A DNA stretch of 64,000 nucleotides from positions 110,170-174,169 of the forward strand of contig NZ_AAWS01000018.1 of the NCBI RefSeq assembly GCF_000169175.1, given 5' to 3'. The notes under the pieces are model-generated. The model was not told where the DNA came from. It was given only the letters and a program-made list of their open reading frames with translations, and did not search any database. The stretch comes from Microscilla marina ATCC 23134. Lineage in GTDB: Bacteria; Bacteroidota; Bacteroidia; Cytophagales; Microscillaceae. Positions within the stretch are counted from its first letter, which is position 1. Every line of letters starts with the position of its first letter. The translations under genes were made by a program, and so were the position numbers. Below, in pieces: positions 18,313-27,147 of this stretch.

Positions 18313-19113
18313 ATGACAAAAACATTCTTTATTGTTTTACTTATCAGTATCCAGCATTTATCGTTTGCTCAGGATGTGTACAACGTGATCAACATCAAGG
18401 GAAAGGTAAGCCGAAATGGCAAAAACATTCGCCGGGGACAAAAACTCAAGGCCACTGACAAAATTAAATTTGTATCGCCAAGGGCTTTGTTGTTGGTGAG
18501 CAGCCAACGTTACGGGCGTATGGTGTTGAGCGCCAAACCTGCTCAAAAAAGCATGAGCGAGGCCGCTTATATCTTAAAAAACCTGGTGTCGAAAGGAAGA
18601 GCGAGTGCTCGTGGAGACAAAAAGATGGTTACCAGAGAAATGATTCACTATTATTTTGGCAAAGGGGAACCTCACTTAATTTTGGGGGAGGAAGCAACCG
18701 TAAAGGTGAAAAAATCCTTGTTTCCACTGAACAAGAAGTCCTTCTTTTTTATGAGCTACCAATACAAGGGTGAAAAAATAAACAAGAAATTACCTTTTGA
18801 AGACAACAGGTTTACGGTAAACAAAGATCGGTTGTTTAGGGTAGAAGGGAAGAAGGTATCAGGAAAAGGGATCAACGATTTTGGCTTATTTTACTACAAA
18901 AATGGTGAAGAAGTAATAGACATTGGTCGGGTAAAGCTGTTTTTTTGGGACAATGCCCACCAAAAGAAAATAGATGAGATGGTGAAGTTTATGAAAGCCA
19001 ATGAGCTCACCCAGAGCGAAATCCAAGACACCGTTTTTGCTTACCTGCAAAAGTATTTTGGTGAACCCAATGGCGATGAGTTTAAAACCTGGTACCAGAA
19101 ACATTATCAATAA
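18313..19113 (+). CDS. Secreted protein of unknown function, FecR-like N-terminal pattern
   Basis: I chose the ATG at 18313 (266 aa) because it places the Sec signal (MTKTFFIVLLISIQHLSFAQ) at the very start; an upstream in-frame ATG at 18286 would add 9 residues. Residues about 26-75 (KGKVSRNGKNIRRGQKLKAT) resemble the beta-rich start of FecR-type domains, but the similarity is weak. The remainder is Lys-rich, with helices near the C-terminus (EMVKFMKANELTQSEI). It is divergent from the M48 peptidase and may be regulated with it. The stop codon overlaps the left inverted repeat of the element that follows. Confidence 0.7.
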   Translation: MTKTFFIVLLISIQHLSFAQDVYNVINIKGKVSRNGKNIRRGQKLKATDKIKFVSPRALLLVSSQRYGRMVLSAKPAQKSMSEAAYILKNLVSKGRASARGDKKMVTREMIHYYFGKGEPHLILGEEATVKVKKSLFPLNKKSFFFMSYQYKGEKINKKLPFEDNRFTVNKDRLFRVEGKKVSGKGINDFGLFYYKNGEEVIDIGRVKLFFWDNAHQKKIDEMVKFMKANELTQSEIQDTVFAYLQKYFGEPNGDEFKTWYQKHYQ

Positions 19114-19509
19114 TTAATTGACCTTTCGCAGGTCAAAAATTTGTTTTCTATGAAAAAATATCACTCAGCAAAATATGCTTATAAAAAGCAGTGATTCGAG
19201 TATCTGTGAGCCGTTACTTTTTGCTTCAGGTCAAAAAGTAACCAAAAACCCCGCAGCTGTAGTTTGTTTTGCCTAAATCTGTTACACTACGCCGAAACAG
19301 CTCAAACTCGCCTGCGGCTCAAACAGTGATCTGTTTAGCTAAAGCAGAGCTCGGCGCAGCAAAGCTGCAGCCTCGGTTTTACGGCTTCGCTTCACAGATT
19401 CTTAACGGCAACAAACTAAGGCTGAATCTAGCTGACGCACTCGTAAACCAACACTGTAATTCTTTTCAACTAAACAAAAAAAATCACTGCGAAAGGTCAG
19501 TAATTAATT
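19112..19509. mobile_element. MITE-like element with terminal inverted repeats
   Basis: The left end, AATTAATTGACCTTTCGCAG (19112-19131), is inverted at the right end, CTGCGAAAGGTCA then GTAATTAATT (19487-19509), with two extra bases. The 398-base interior has no long ORF. It includes a perfect 11-base hairpin, GTTACTTTTTG / CAAAAAGTAAC (19213-19242). AATTAATT at both ends may be part of the repeat or of a target duplication. No transposase is present, so this would be a non-autonomous element. Confidence 0.55.
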
Positions 19510-19768
19510 GAAGTTGCGAGGTACAAGCGACAAGCTTCAAGTACCAGTTTGTGCGTGCCTGAAATGTATAAATGGCTGGAAGTTAAGTTTTTACAGTTTA
19601 TATACTGCAACTTGGGTTAATTAAAACTATACCCATACCAGTACTTTGCCTGCTTGGAGGATGAGACACTGATAACCAAAAGTATGACGGTGATTAAACG
19701 CTGTCATACTTTGATGCTTTGATCCTTTTTTTATGTGTGATGCGAGTACGCCTTTTCAGGAGCTTTAC
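19510..19768. other. Intergenic region downstream of the PAS gene
   Basis: No gene is seen. It contains the hairpin at 19679-19712, which is the likely terminator of the leftward PAS/SpoIIE gene. Confidence 0.5.
19679..19712 (-). terminator. Terminator of the PAS/SpoIIE gene
   Basis: AAAGTATGAC and GTCATACTTT form a perfect 10-base stem. In the direction of the gene the hairpin is followed by a short T-rich run. It lies about 57 bases past the stop. Confidence 0.6.
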
Positions 19769-22700
19769 TTAGTCTAATGGTACCCTAAAACCAATCACCA
19801 GCACATCATCGAGCTGTTCTATACTGCTTAGCCAGTTGTTAAATACCTGGTTTATTGCCTGTTGTTGGTCGTGCATAGGCTGGGTGTGTATTTCTACCAA
19901 AAGTTTGCGCAAGCTGCTGCGCATAAACTTGCGTTCGTTTGGACCTCCCATCTGATCCTGGAACCCGTCTGAGCATAAGTAAAATACCTGGTCGTCTTCT
20001 GGAATCAGTGGAATTGTTTTTTTGCTAAAAGTCTTAAAGTCGGGGCTTTGAAACCCACCTATGCTTGTGCGGTCTGCCTTTACCTCTTGTACTTCGCCAT
20101 TGTGTATGTATATCATAGCATTTTTGGCACCGGCAAACTCCAGCAGTTGGTTTGTTTTGTCTATCACACACAAATTCATGTCCATTCCATCCTGGTTGTC
20201 CAGTTCATCTTGTTTGAGCACCTGCCTCACTTTTTTATTAAGTTGATTTAAAATTTTATCAGGCGATGTTACCTTTTTGCTAATGACAATGTCGTTCATG
20301 AGTTGGTTTCCTATCATGCTCATAAAAGCACCCGGTACGCCGTGCCCGGTACAATCAATGGCGGCAATGATGCTTTTTTGGATCATTGTTTCGGGATGGG
20401 TGTCAGAGTGAATCCTTACATTGGCAAACCAATAAAAATCACCACTGACAATGTCTCTGGGTTTAAACAAAATAAAAGAGTTAGGTAGCTCAGCCTTTAT
20501 TTGTGACATAATAGGCAAAATGGCTTCTTGAATCCTCAAGGCATACTCTATGCTGTCAGTAATGCTTTTGTTTTTGTCGGCTACCAGTTCGTTTTGGGCA
20601 GCCAGTTCGTCATTGATTACTTTTACCCGGTTACGTTCTTGTTCCAGCTCATAACCCCGGTTTTTGAGTTCTTCTTCCAACTTTTTACTGTTGCTAATGT
20701 CAAAACGAATCGCCAGGTACATATACGGTTTGCCGTCGTTGTCTAAAAATGGAATAATGGTCGTATCTACCCAGTAAAACTCCCCATCTTTTGCCTTGTT
20801 TTTTATCTCGCTTCGCCATACCTGCCCCTTGGCTATGGTGTTCCATAAATGTTTGATAAACTCTTTGGAGTGGTAGCCGGAGTTTAAGATGCGATGATTT
20901 TGCCCAATGAGTTCTTCACGGCTGTATTTTGATTTTTTACAGAACTTATCATTTACATAAGTAATTTTTCCTTTTACATCGGTAATAGCAACAATGGCGG
21001 CAGAGTCCAGGGCAAACTTGTAGTCGTTGAGCTTCAGAATCTGATCTTTCAGTTTATCTTCCAGTTTTTTCTGGTAGGTAATATCGTACCCATACTTTAC
21101 TACTTTGTAAGGCTTGCCATTGAGGTCGAGCACTGGAGTGTAGCTACCTTTGATCCATATTGAATCCCCGTTTTTGTTGATACGCCAAAATTCCCCTTCT
21201 ATAAACTGCCCACCTTGCAGGGTTGGCCAAAAGTTTTCACATTCGGTTGTGCCAGCGTAGGCATTTTCTATAAATATGCGGTGATGTTTGCCCTGGAGCT
21301 CATCACTGGTGTAGCCCATCAGGTCTAAAAACATTTCGTTGGCGTAGAGAATATTACCTGTCAGGTCAAACTCAGCCACTGCAGTAGAGCGGTCAATGGC
21401 TTTGAGTTGATTGCTGTTTTTTTGCCGAAGCATCTTTTCTTCGGTTACGTCCATCGCCAGTTTTTTTACTTTATAGAGTTCACCTTTCGCATCTTTTACC
21501 GGGGTATAGGTAGCCCTTAGCCACACTTCATTGCCGTGTTTGCTTATATGTTTGAACTCGGCACTATGGCTTTTGCCTTGGCGTAATATGTTCCAAAAAT
21601 CAGCGTATTCCTGAGATTGAGTGTGTGCTTCTTCGGTAAATATTTGGTGGTGTTGGTCTTTTATTTCGTTTTGGGTATACCCCATAAGGTTTAAAAACAA
21701 CTGGTTGGCTTTGATAATTTTGCCGTCCATATCAAATTCAATGGCACTAATGGTACTGTCAATGGCGGCAAGGTTGCTGGAGAGTTCTTTTTCTTTGTGA
21801 ATCATTACCTCCTGCATTGCCTCAAGCTCTTCGTTGTTCTCTTTCAGTACTCGCTGCGACTGTTCAATTTTTTGGAGGTGTCGGGTGTTTTGCAACTCCA
21901 GCTTTTTTCTCTCGGTAATGTCAGATACAAACTTGATGATTTTATAAGGTTTGTTGTCTACATCAAGTATAGGGTTATAGATACCCTTTACCCAGATGGG
22001 GTCACCATCTTTGTTTACTTGCATGAACTCGCCTTCTATGGCTTTTCCGTTTTTAAGTTGATGCCAAAACTGTTGGTACTCGTCAGCTTGGGCGTCTTGC
22101 GCACTTACAAAAAGCCCATGGTGTTTGTGTATTACTTCTTCTTTTTGGTAGCCCATCAATTGCAAAAACTGTTGATTGGCATCGATTACCTGCCCTGCGA
22201 GGTCAAACTCTACCACCGCCATAGAGCGGTCAATGGCGGCAAGTTGGTTGCCCAGGTCTACCCGAAGGTTTTTTTCTTCGGTTACATCCATTGCCAGCAT
22301 GATTACTTTGTAGGGCTTTCCATCACTGTTTTTTACTGGGGTATAAGTAGCCATGAGCCATAGCTCTTTATCGTTGTTTGCCTGCTGTTTGTACTCGGCA
22401 CTATGGCTTATATTGTTGCGCAAGTCTTGCCAAAATAGCGCATAGTCGTGAGATTGAGCGTATTCTTTGTCTACAAACATGCGGTGGTGTTTGTCTATTA
22501 TCTCTTCGCTGGTATAGCCCATCAGGTCTAAAAACAACTGATTGGCACGCAGTATTTTACCTTCCAGGTTAAACTCTACCGAGCTAACAGTACTATTGAT
22601 TGCCTTGACTTGCCCTGAGAGTGCCCCTTCTTTTTGTCGGAGGTCTTCTTGAATGGCGACCAGTTCCTCCATATTTTGGCGCAGCTCTTCTTCTGCGGTT

Positions 22701-24994
22701 CTTACCTGCTCCAGCTGAAACTCATTTTCTATTTCCAATGTTTTTCTATCAGTAATATCGGCGGTATACTTTACTATTTTATAGGGTTTGCCATCGAGCC
22801 CCAATACTGGGTTATAGTTTCCTTTGATCCATTTTTTCTCCCCTTTTTTGTCAATCCGGATAAACTCTCCTTCTATAAATTTGCCTTGACGCAACTGATG
22901 CCAAAATTCCTGGTATTCTTTGCTTTGTGCTTCGCCTACCTCCAGAAAAATGCTATGATGTTTGCCTTTGATTTCTTCATTGGTGTAGCCCATCATATTC
23001 AAAAACAGCGGATTGGCATCAAGAATGTGCCCGTACAGGTCAAACTCTATGACTGCCGAAGAACGCTGGAGGGCAGTCATTTGGTTGGTAATGTCTTGCC
23101 GCATTTGTTTTTCTCTGGTAACATCCATGGCCAGTTTTATCACTTTATAGGGCTTGCCTTCCTGGTTTTTTATGGGGGTATAAGTAGCCCTTAGCCACAC
23201 TTCTTTGCCCATTTTGTTGCGACGCATATACTCTGCACTGTGGCTATTGCCTTGTCCCAACTCCTCCCAGAAACGGGCATATTCCTGAGACTGGGCGTAT
23301 TGAGTATCTACAAATATTTGATGGTGTTGCCCTTGTATTTCTTCGAGTGGGTAGCCCATCAGGTCTAAAAACATTTGGTTGGCTGTAATGATATTGCCCT
23401 TGGTGTCAAACTCAATCGAACAAATGGTGTGGTTGATGGCTTCGGCACGTGCCGAGAGCGCCGCTTCTTTTTGTAGCAGGGCTTCTTGGGTAGCAATGAG
23501 TTCCTCCATATTTTGGCGTAGCTCTTCTTCTACTGCTTTTACCTCTTCTAGTTGAGCCTCGTTTTGTATTTCCAGTGTTTTTTTATCGGTAACATCAGAG
23601 GCATATTTTATTATTTTATAAGGTTTGTTGTTTACATCAAGTATAGGGTTATAGATGCCCTTGATCCACTTTTTTTCTCCCTGTTTATTGACCCGGCTAA
23701 ACTCTCCTTCGATGAACTGACCATTGCGCAGCCGATGCCAAAACTGTTGGTAGGCTTTGCTTTGGGCATAGTGCCCCTCTACAAAGAGTTGGTGGTGTTT
23801 GCCTATGACTTCCTCTTTAGTGTAACCCATCAGTTGTAGAAATAAGGGGTTGGCGTCTAAAATATTGCCATTCAGGTCAAATTCTACCATTGCCGATGAG
23901 CGTTCTATTGCATCAATCTGGTTTCTTATGTCTTGCTGCAACTTTTTTTCCTGGGTTACATTCATGGCCAGCTTTATTACCTTATAAGCCACTCCATGCT
24001 GGTCTTTGATAGGGGTGTAGGTAGCCCTGAGCCAGACTGTTTTGCCTGTTTTGCTCAAGCGTTTAAACTCTTCACTATGACTTTTGCCCGTGCGTAAGTG
24101 CTCCCAAAACTTCTGGTATTCCTGGGTGTTGGCGTAAGCTTTGTCTACAAACAATTGGTGGTGTTGGCCTACGAGTTCGTCAATAGAATATTCCATCAGG
24201 TCTAAAAACAGCGGATTGGCATCCAATATCTCACCTTGCAGGTTAAACTCAATCGAACAAATGGTGTGGTTGATGGCTTCTACCCGCCCCGACAATGCCT
24301 CTTCTTTTTTTACGAGGGTTTCCTGAGTAGCCACCAATTCTTCCATGTTTTGGCGCAAAGCCTCTTCTCTGGCAATCAGTTCAGTCTCTAGTTTTTGGGC
24401 TTCTTTGAGTAGTTTTTGGGTTTTGAGGTTGTTTTGAATGCTATTGAGCATGGCCGCTACATTTCTTGTCAACCGCTCCAGTAGTTCGAGGTGTTTTTTT
24501 TCAATGCTTTTCAAATACATCAGCTCCACCGCACCATATACCTCATTATTAAATATAAGTGGTACTGCTGCTATGCAACTCCCCGAAATGCTTCCTGTGG
24601 TGCCTGTCAATACCAGCGAGCCCTCTTGGATATCGTCCCAAATGATAATTTCCTTGCTTTTTACTGATTGCCCTATCAGTTCTTCACCTATTTTAAACGT
24701 CTTGTTTTGGGGTAAACAAGCATATCCTGCCACGGCTTCGATGAGTTGGTTATCGGTATTGAGGCTAAAAAAGGTGCCTTTGAGGGCTTGGGTGAGTTTT
24801 GCCAGGTGTAAAATAACTACATCGGCAAAGGTTTCAAGAGGTTGGCCGTAATTGCTTCTTAGTATATCATCAAACTTGGCAAGATTAGAGTCTATCCAAA
24901 GGCGTTCTTTCATTTGGCTATTTTCTGCCAAAAGCTGATCTTTTACAGGCACAGGCGCCTGATCTTGTTGCATTTCTTGATGTTGATTCTGCAT
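19769..24994 (-). CDS. GAF / nine-PAS / SpoIIE-type phosphatase signalling protein
   Basis: This is 1741 aa and, with no signal or membrane segment, probably cytoplasmic. A GAF-like domain spans about 50-195, then a coiled coil (RQNMEELVATQETL). Eight PAS domains (about 243-1320) are arranged as four A-B pairs with a period of about 279 residues. A types carry INHTICSIEF and WLRATYTP; B types carry VEFDL and WIKGIYNP. A ninth, different PAS (about 1325-1450, ITYVNDKF) comes next. The C-terminal 250 residues are a SpoIIE/PP2C phosphatase: DIVSGDFYWF, DCTGHGVPGAFMSM, DGMDMN, CSDGFQDQMGG and DDVLVIGF supply the metal-binding Asp residues. Such proteins dephosphorylate Ser/Thr of anti-sigma antagonists or similar partners. 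It is divergent from the CHASE2 gene. Confidence 0.92.
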   Translation of the reverse strand: MQNQHQEMQQDQAPVPVKDQLLAENSQMKERLWIDSNLAKFDDILRSNYGQPLETFADVVILHLAKLTQALKGTFFSLNTDNQLIEAVAGYACLPQNKTFKIGEELIGQSVKSKEIIIWDDIQEGSLVLTGTTGSISGSCIAAVPLIFNNEVYGAVELMYLKSIEKKHLELLERLTRNVAAMLNSIQNNLKTQKLLKEAQKLETELIAREEALRQNMEELVATQETLVKKEEALSGRVEAINHTICSIEFNLQGEILDANPLFLDLMEYSIDELVGQHHQLFVDKAYANTQEYQKFWEHLRTGKSHSEEFKRLSKTGKTVWLRATYTPIKDQHGVAYKVIKLAMNVTQEKKLQQDIRNQIDAIERSSAMVEFDLNGNILDANPLFLQLMGYTKEEVIGKHHQLFVEGHYAQSKAYQQFWHRLRNGQFIEGEFSRVNKQGEKKWIKGIYNPILDVNNKPYKIIKYASDVTDKKTLEIQNEAQLEEVKAVEEELRQNMEELIATQEALLQKEAALSARAEAINHTICSIEFDTKGNIITANQMFLDLMGYPLEEIQGQHHQIFVDTQYAQSQEYARFWEELGQGNSHSAEYMRRNKMGKEVWLRATYTPIKNQEGKPYKVIKLAMDVTREKQMRQDITNQMTALQRSSAVIEFDLYGHILDANPLFLNMMGYTNEEIKGKHHSIFLEVGEAQSKEYQEFWHQLRQGKFIEGEFIRIDKKGEKKWIKGNYNPVLGLDGKPYKIVKYTADITDRKTLEIENEFQLEQVRTAEEELRQNMEELVAIQEDLRQKEGALSGQVKAINSTVSSVEFNLEGKILRANQLFLDLMGYTSEEIIDKHHRMFVDKEYAQSHDYALFWQDLRNNISHSAEYKQQANNDKELWLMATYTPVKNSDGKPYKVIMLAMDVTEEKNLRVDLGNQLAAIDRSMAVVEFDLAGQVIDANQQFLQLMGYQKEEVIHKHHGLFVSAQDAQADEYQQFWHQLKNGKAIEGEFMQVNKDGDPIWVKGIYNPILDVDNKPYKIIKFVSDITERKKLELQNTRHLQKIEQSQRVLKENNEELEAMQEVMIHKEKELSSNLAAIDSTISAIEFDMDGKIIKANQLFLNLMGYTQNEIKDQHHQIFTEEAHTQSQEYADFWNILRQGKSHSAEFKHISKHGNEVWLRATYTPVKDAKGELYKVKKLAMDVTEEKMLRQKNSNQLKAIDRSTAVAEFDLTGNILYANEMFLDLMGYTSDELQGKHHRIFIENAYAGTTECENFWPTLQGGQFIEGEFWRINKNGDSIWIKGSYTPVLDLNGKPYKVVKYGYDITYQKKLEDKLKDQILKLNDYKFALDSAAIVAITDVKGKITYVNDKFCKKSKYSREELIGQNHRILNSGYHSKEFIKHLWNTIAKGQVWRSEIKNKAKDGEFYWVDTTIIPFLDNDGKPYMYLAIRFDISNSKKLEEELKNRGYELEQERNRVKVINDELAAQNELVADKNKSITDSIEYALRIQEAILPIMSQIKAELPNSFILFKPRDIVSGDFYWFANVRIHSDTHPETMIQKSIIAAIDCTGHGVPGAFMSMIGNQLMNDIVISKKVTSPDKILNQLNKKVRQVLKQDELDNQDGMDMNLCVIDKTNQLLEFAGAKNAMIYIHNGEVQEVKADRTSIGGFQSPDFKTFSKKTIPLIPEDDQVFYLCSDGFQDQMGGPNERKFMRSSLRKLLVEIHTQPMHDQQQAINQVFNNWLSSIEQLDDVLVIGFRVPLD

Positions 24995-25548
24995 TCCTCA
25001 ATGTATTTTCTCAGTTCGTATTTTTAGGGGCGCATATAGCATACCAGAAGAACAACTGTTTGGTGTATCATCTTGTTATAAGGTTGAAGCCTGGTACATC
25101 ATATTATTTATTGTGTTGTTTTAGAGGTTAAGTACCGAGGCAGAATTAAATATACCTAATGAGTAGGTGTAACAGCCATATTATGAGTGAGTTACCCTTA
25201 CTTGTATATAGCTAATTACTTGCTGCTACTTATATAGGTAAGCCATCAGTTTTTTGATTCAATAAAGCACTGCAAAGACCAATTGAAAGCTTATGTTGTG
25301 GGTTAATAAGAGTATTTGAGTGTGTAGCTCCTTTGGTTAAAACCCCCAACAACTGAGTATCTAAGACAAACATTATGTACATTAAGTAAGTGAAAAAAAA
25401 AGTATATTCCAATTTTTGGCAAGCGATAATCCTTGCTTTGTCCCATGTTTTTCAGACAAAATGATTGTCTGGTTTTTATCGCCTGTTTGTCTGATTTTTG
25501 TCGGGCTTTTTATTGCTTATCACAGGTTTAGGTAAGAAATTTGGTGCA
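24995..25548. promoter_or_regulatory. Divergent intergenic region between PAS/SpoIIE and CHASE2 genes
   Basis: 554 bases, AT-rich, with no convincing gene. CAGACAA (25453-25459) and TTGTCTG (25465-25471) form a perfect 7-base inverted repeat, followed closely by a third TTTGTCTGA. These may be operator sites for the CHASE2 gene. Confidence 0.45.
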
Positions 25549-26817
25549 ATGATCTGGCTTATGGAAAAATCAAGGCGTTCGACAGGCATAAAACTGGCCG
25601 CAACTATAACAAATGCGTTTTTGTTGATTTATTTTACATTTCAGTTGCTCAATCAACCTTTTGTACATGGCAATGAGGTCCCTTTGATTCAGGGAGTTAC
25701 TTATTTTAAAAACATAGTACTCAATCTGGAAGATAAGCCCCATCATAAAGACCTGATGTTTATAGATGTGGCCTATGACAAACAAATGATTGAGAAACTG
25801 GACACCAATGGGTTTCCTATAGGTAAGCAAGCCATTACTGATCGTAAAAAGCTGGCAAAATTTTTCAAAGTACTCAATCGAAAACCTTCGAATCAGAAGT
25901 TTGTGATTTGTGATATTTTCTTTGCCGACCCTGCCACAGTAGACGAGTGTGCAGGAGACACTGCATCAGCTGATGTAGCCCTTAGGGCTGAGCTGGCAAA
26001 AATGAAAAATATTGTACTATCTTATCATTTTAAAGAAGATAAAGACAGCCTTGATCTGCCCATTTTTAGAGCACCTCCACGGGGCATTGCCGACTATGCC
26101 ACTACCAACAATACTTTCCTGAAGTTTAACTTGTTGTACCGCGACTCCATCAAGTCGTCGCCTTTGGTGATGTATGAAACCTTGCACAAGCAGTCGCTCA
26201 AAAAAGGTAAATGGTTTTACTGGCTCAGCGGCAAGCGCATACTTAAGTCGTTTATTGTCGATTTTAAGGTGCGTAACTATGATTTATTTGTGTCGAAAAA
26301 CCGCTATAAAGTAGACAACCTTGATGCTTTACTTACCCTGGATGATGAAGACATTCTGGCACATGTCAAAGACCGGATCATTGTGGTAGGTGATTTTCAG
26401 AGCGACAAACACGAAACCATTTATGGCGAAACGGTAGGGCCACTTATTTTACTCAATACCTACCTTGGCTTGCTCAATGGCGACAATGTAGTCACCCCGA
26501 TGTTTTTAATTTTCTTGTTTGGGTGTTTTTTTTGCCTGTCAATGATGATTTTTTACCCTGCCAATTATCTGGAGCGCTGGCTTAAAAACACCTTCGAAAA
26601 CACCCAATTTAAATCGGCGATTACTTTGCTTAGCTATATGTCGTTGCTCATTGTTACCTCAGCACTTTCTTTCTTTTTGTTCAACATTCACCTCAGTATT
26701 TTGTTGCTTACTATTTATTTGTATGTGCTCAAAAACATTGTACGCTTTATTTACCGCAGGTTAGGTTGGATAGAAAAAAACGGATCAGAAAACGAACAAA
26801 AGGCTACCTTGGCTTAG
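25549..26817 (+). CDS. Stand-alone CHASE2 sensor membrane protein
   Basis: From the ATG at 25549 the product is 422 aa; the ATG at 25561 is also possible, and a TTG at 25498 is less likely. One N-terminal membrane segment (ATITNAFLLIYFTFQLL) is followed by about 280 extracytoplasmic residues, with FIDVAYD early and VKDRIIVVGDF ... GPLILLNTYLGLLNG late, which match the CHASE2 pattern. Two to three C-terminal membrane segments follow (FLIFLFGCFFCLSMMIF and later). CHASE2 is an extracellular sensing domain normally fused to kinases, cyclases or phosphatases. Here the protein ends about 20 residues after the last helix with no output domain. Its neighbours are SpoIIE phosphatases, which may serve as its output. 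Confidence 0.75.
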   Translation: MIWLMEKSRRSTGIKLAATITNAFLLIYFTFQLLNQPFVHGNEVPLIQGVTYFKNIVLNLEDKPHHKDLMFIDVAYDKQMIEKLDTNGFPIGKQAITDRKKLAKFFKVLNRKPSNQKFVICDIFFADPATVDECAGDTASADVALRAELAKMKNIVLSYHFKEDKDSLDLPIFRAPPRGIADYATTNNTFLKFNLLYRDSIKSSPLVMYETLHKQSLKKGKWFYWLSGKRILKSFIVDFKVRNYDLFVSKNRYKVDNLDALLTLDDEDILAHVKDRIIVVGDFQSDKHETIYGETVGPLILLNTYLGLLNGDNVVTPMFLIFLFGCFFCLSMMIFYPANYLERWLKNTFENTQFKSAITLLSYMSLLIVTSALSFFLFNIHLSILLLTIYLYVLKNIVRFIYRRLGWIEKNGSENEQKATLA

Positions 26818-27147
26818 CCAAAAAAAGGAGCAACCATAGTCCTTGTAATGTTTGTTTGTAAAAAAGTGTAGCCCCATTTGAAAACAATGTGCTTGCAATG
26901 GAGTTGTTTTGTTGATACTTGTATAAGCCAAGTAAAATATTTGTCAATGATTTTGGCAAGCCCAATGATTAACACAATATGCATTACAGCAAGCTGCCCC
27001 GATGAATCAGGATTTAGAAACAGATTCGGTTCATAGATAGCTAATAAATTCGTAGTATATTTATTTTCAGTGGGTTAGGAATTTGTTTGTTGCCTATGAA
27101 GGGGTACCAAGAACCTCGTTAGGGCTACTAACTACCACAATTTACTC
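26818..27147. other. Intergenic region between CHASE2 and membrane SpoIIE genes
   Basis: 330 bases. I see no gene, no strong hairpin and no clear promoter. It presumably carries the promoter of the downstream gene. Confidence 0.4.

Noticed and set aside
19213..19242. GTTACTTTTTG hairpin as a terminator of the 18313 gene.
   Set aside because: It lies about 100 bases past the stop inside the MITE-like element, is AT-rich, and is not followed by a T run.
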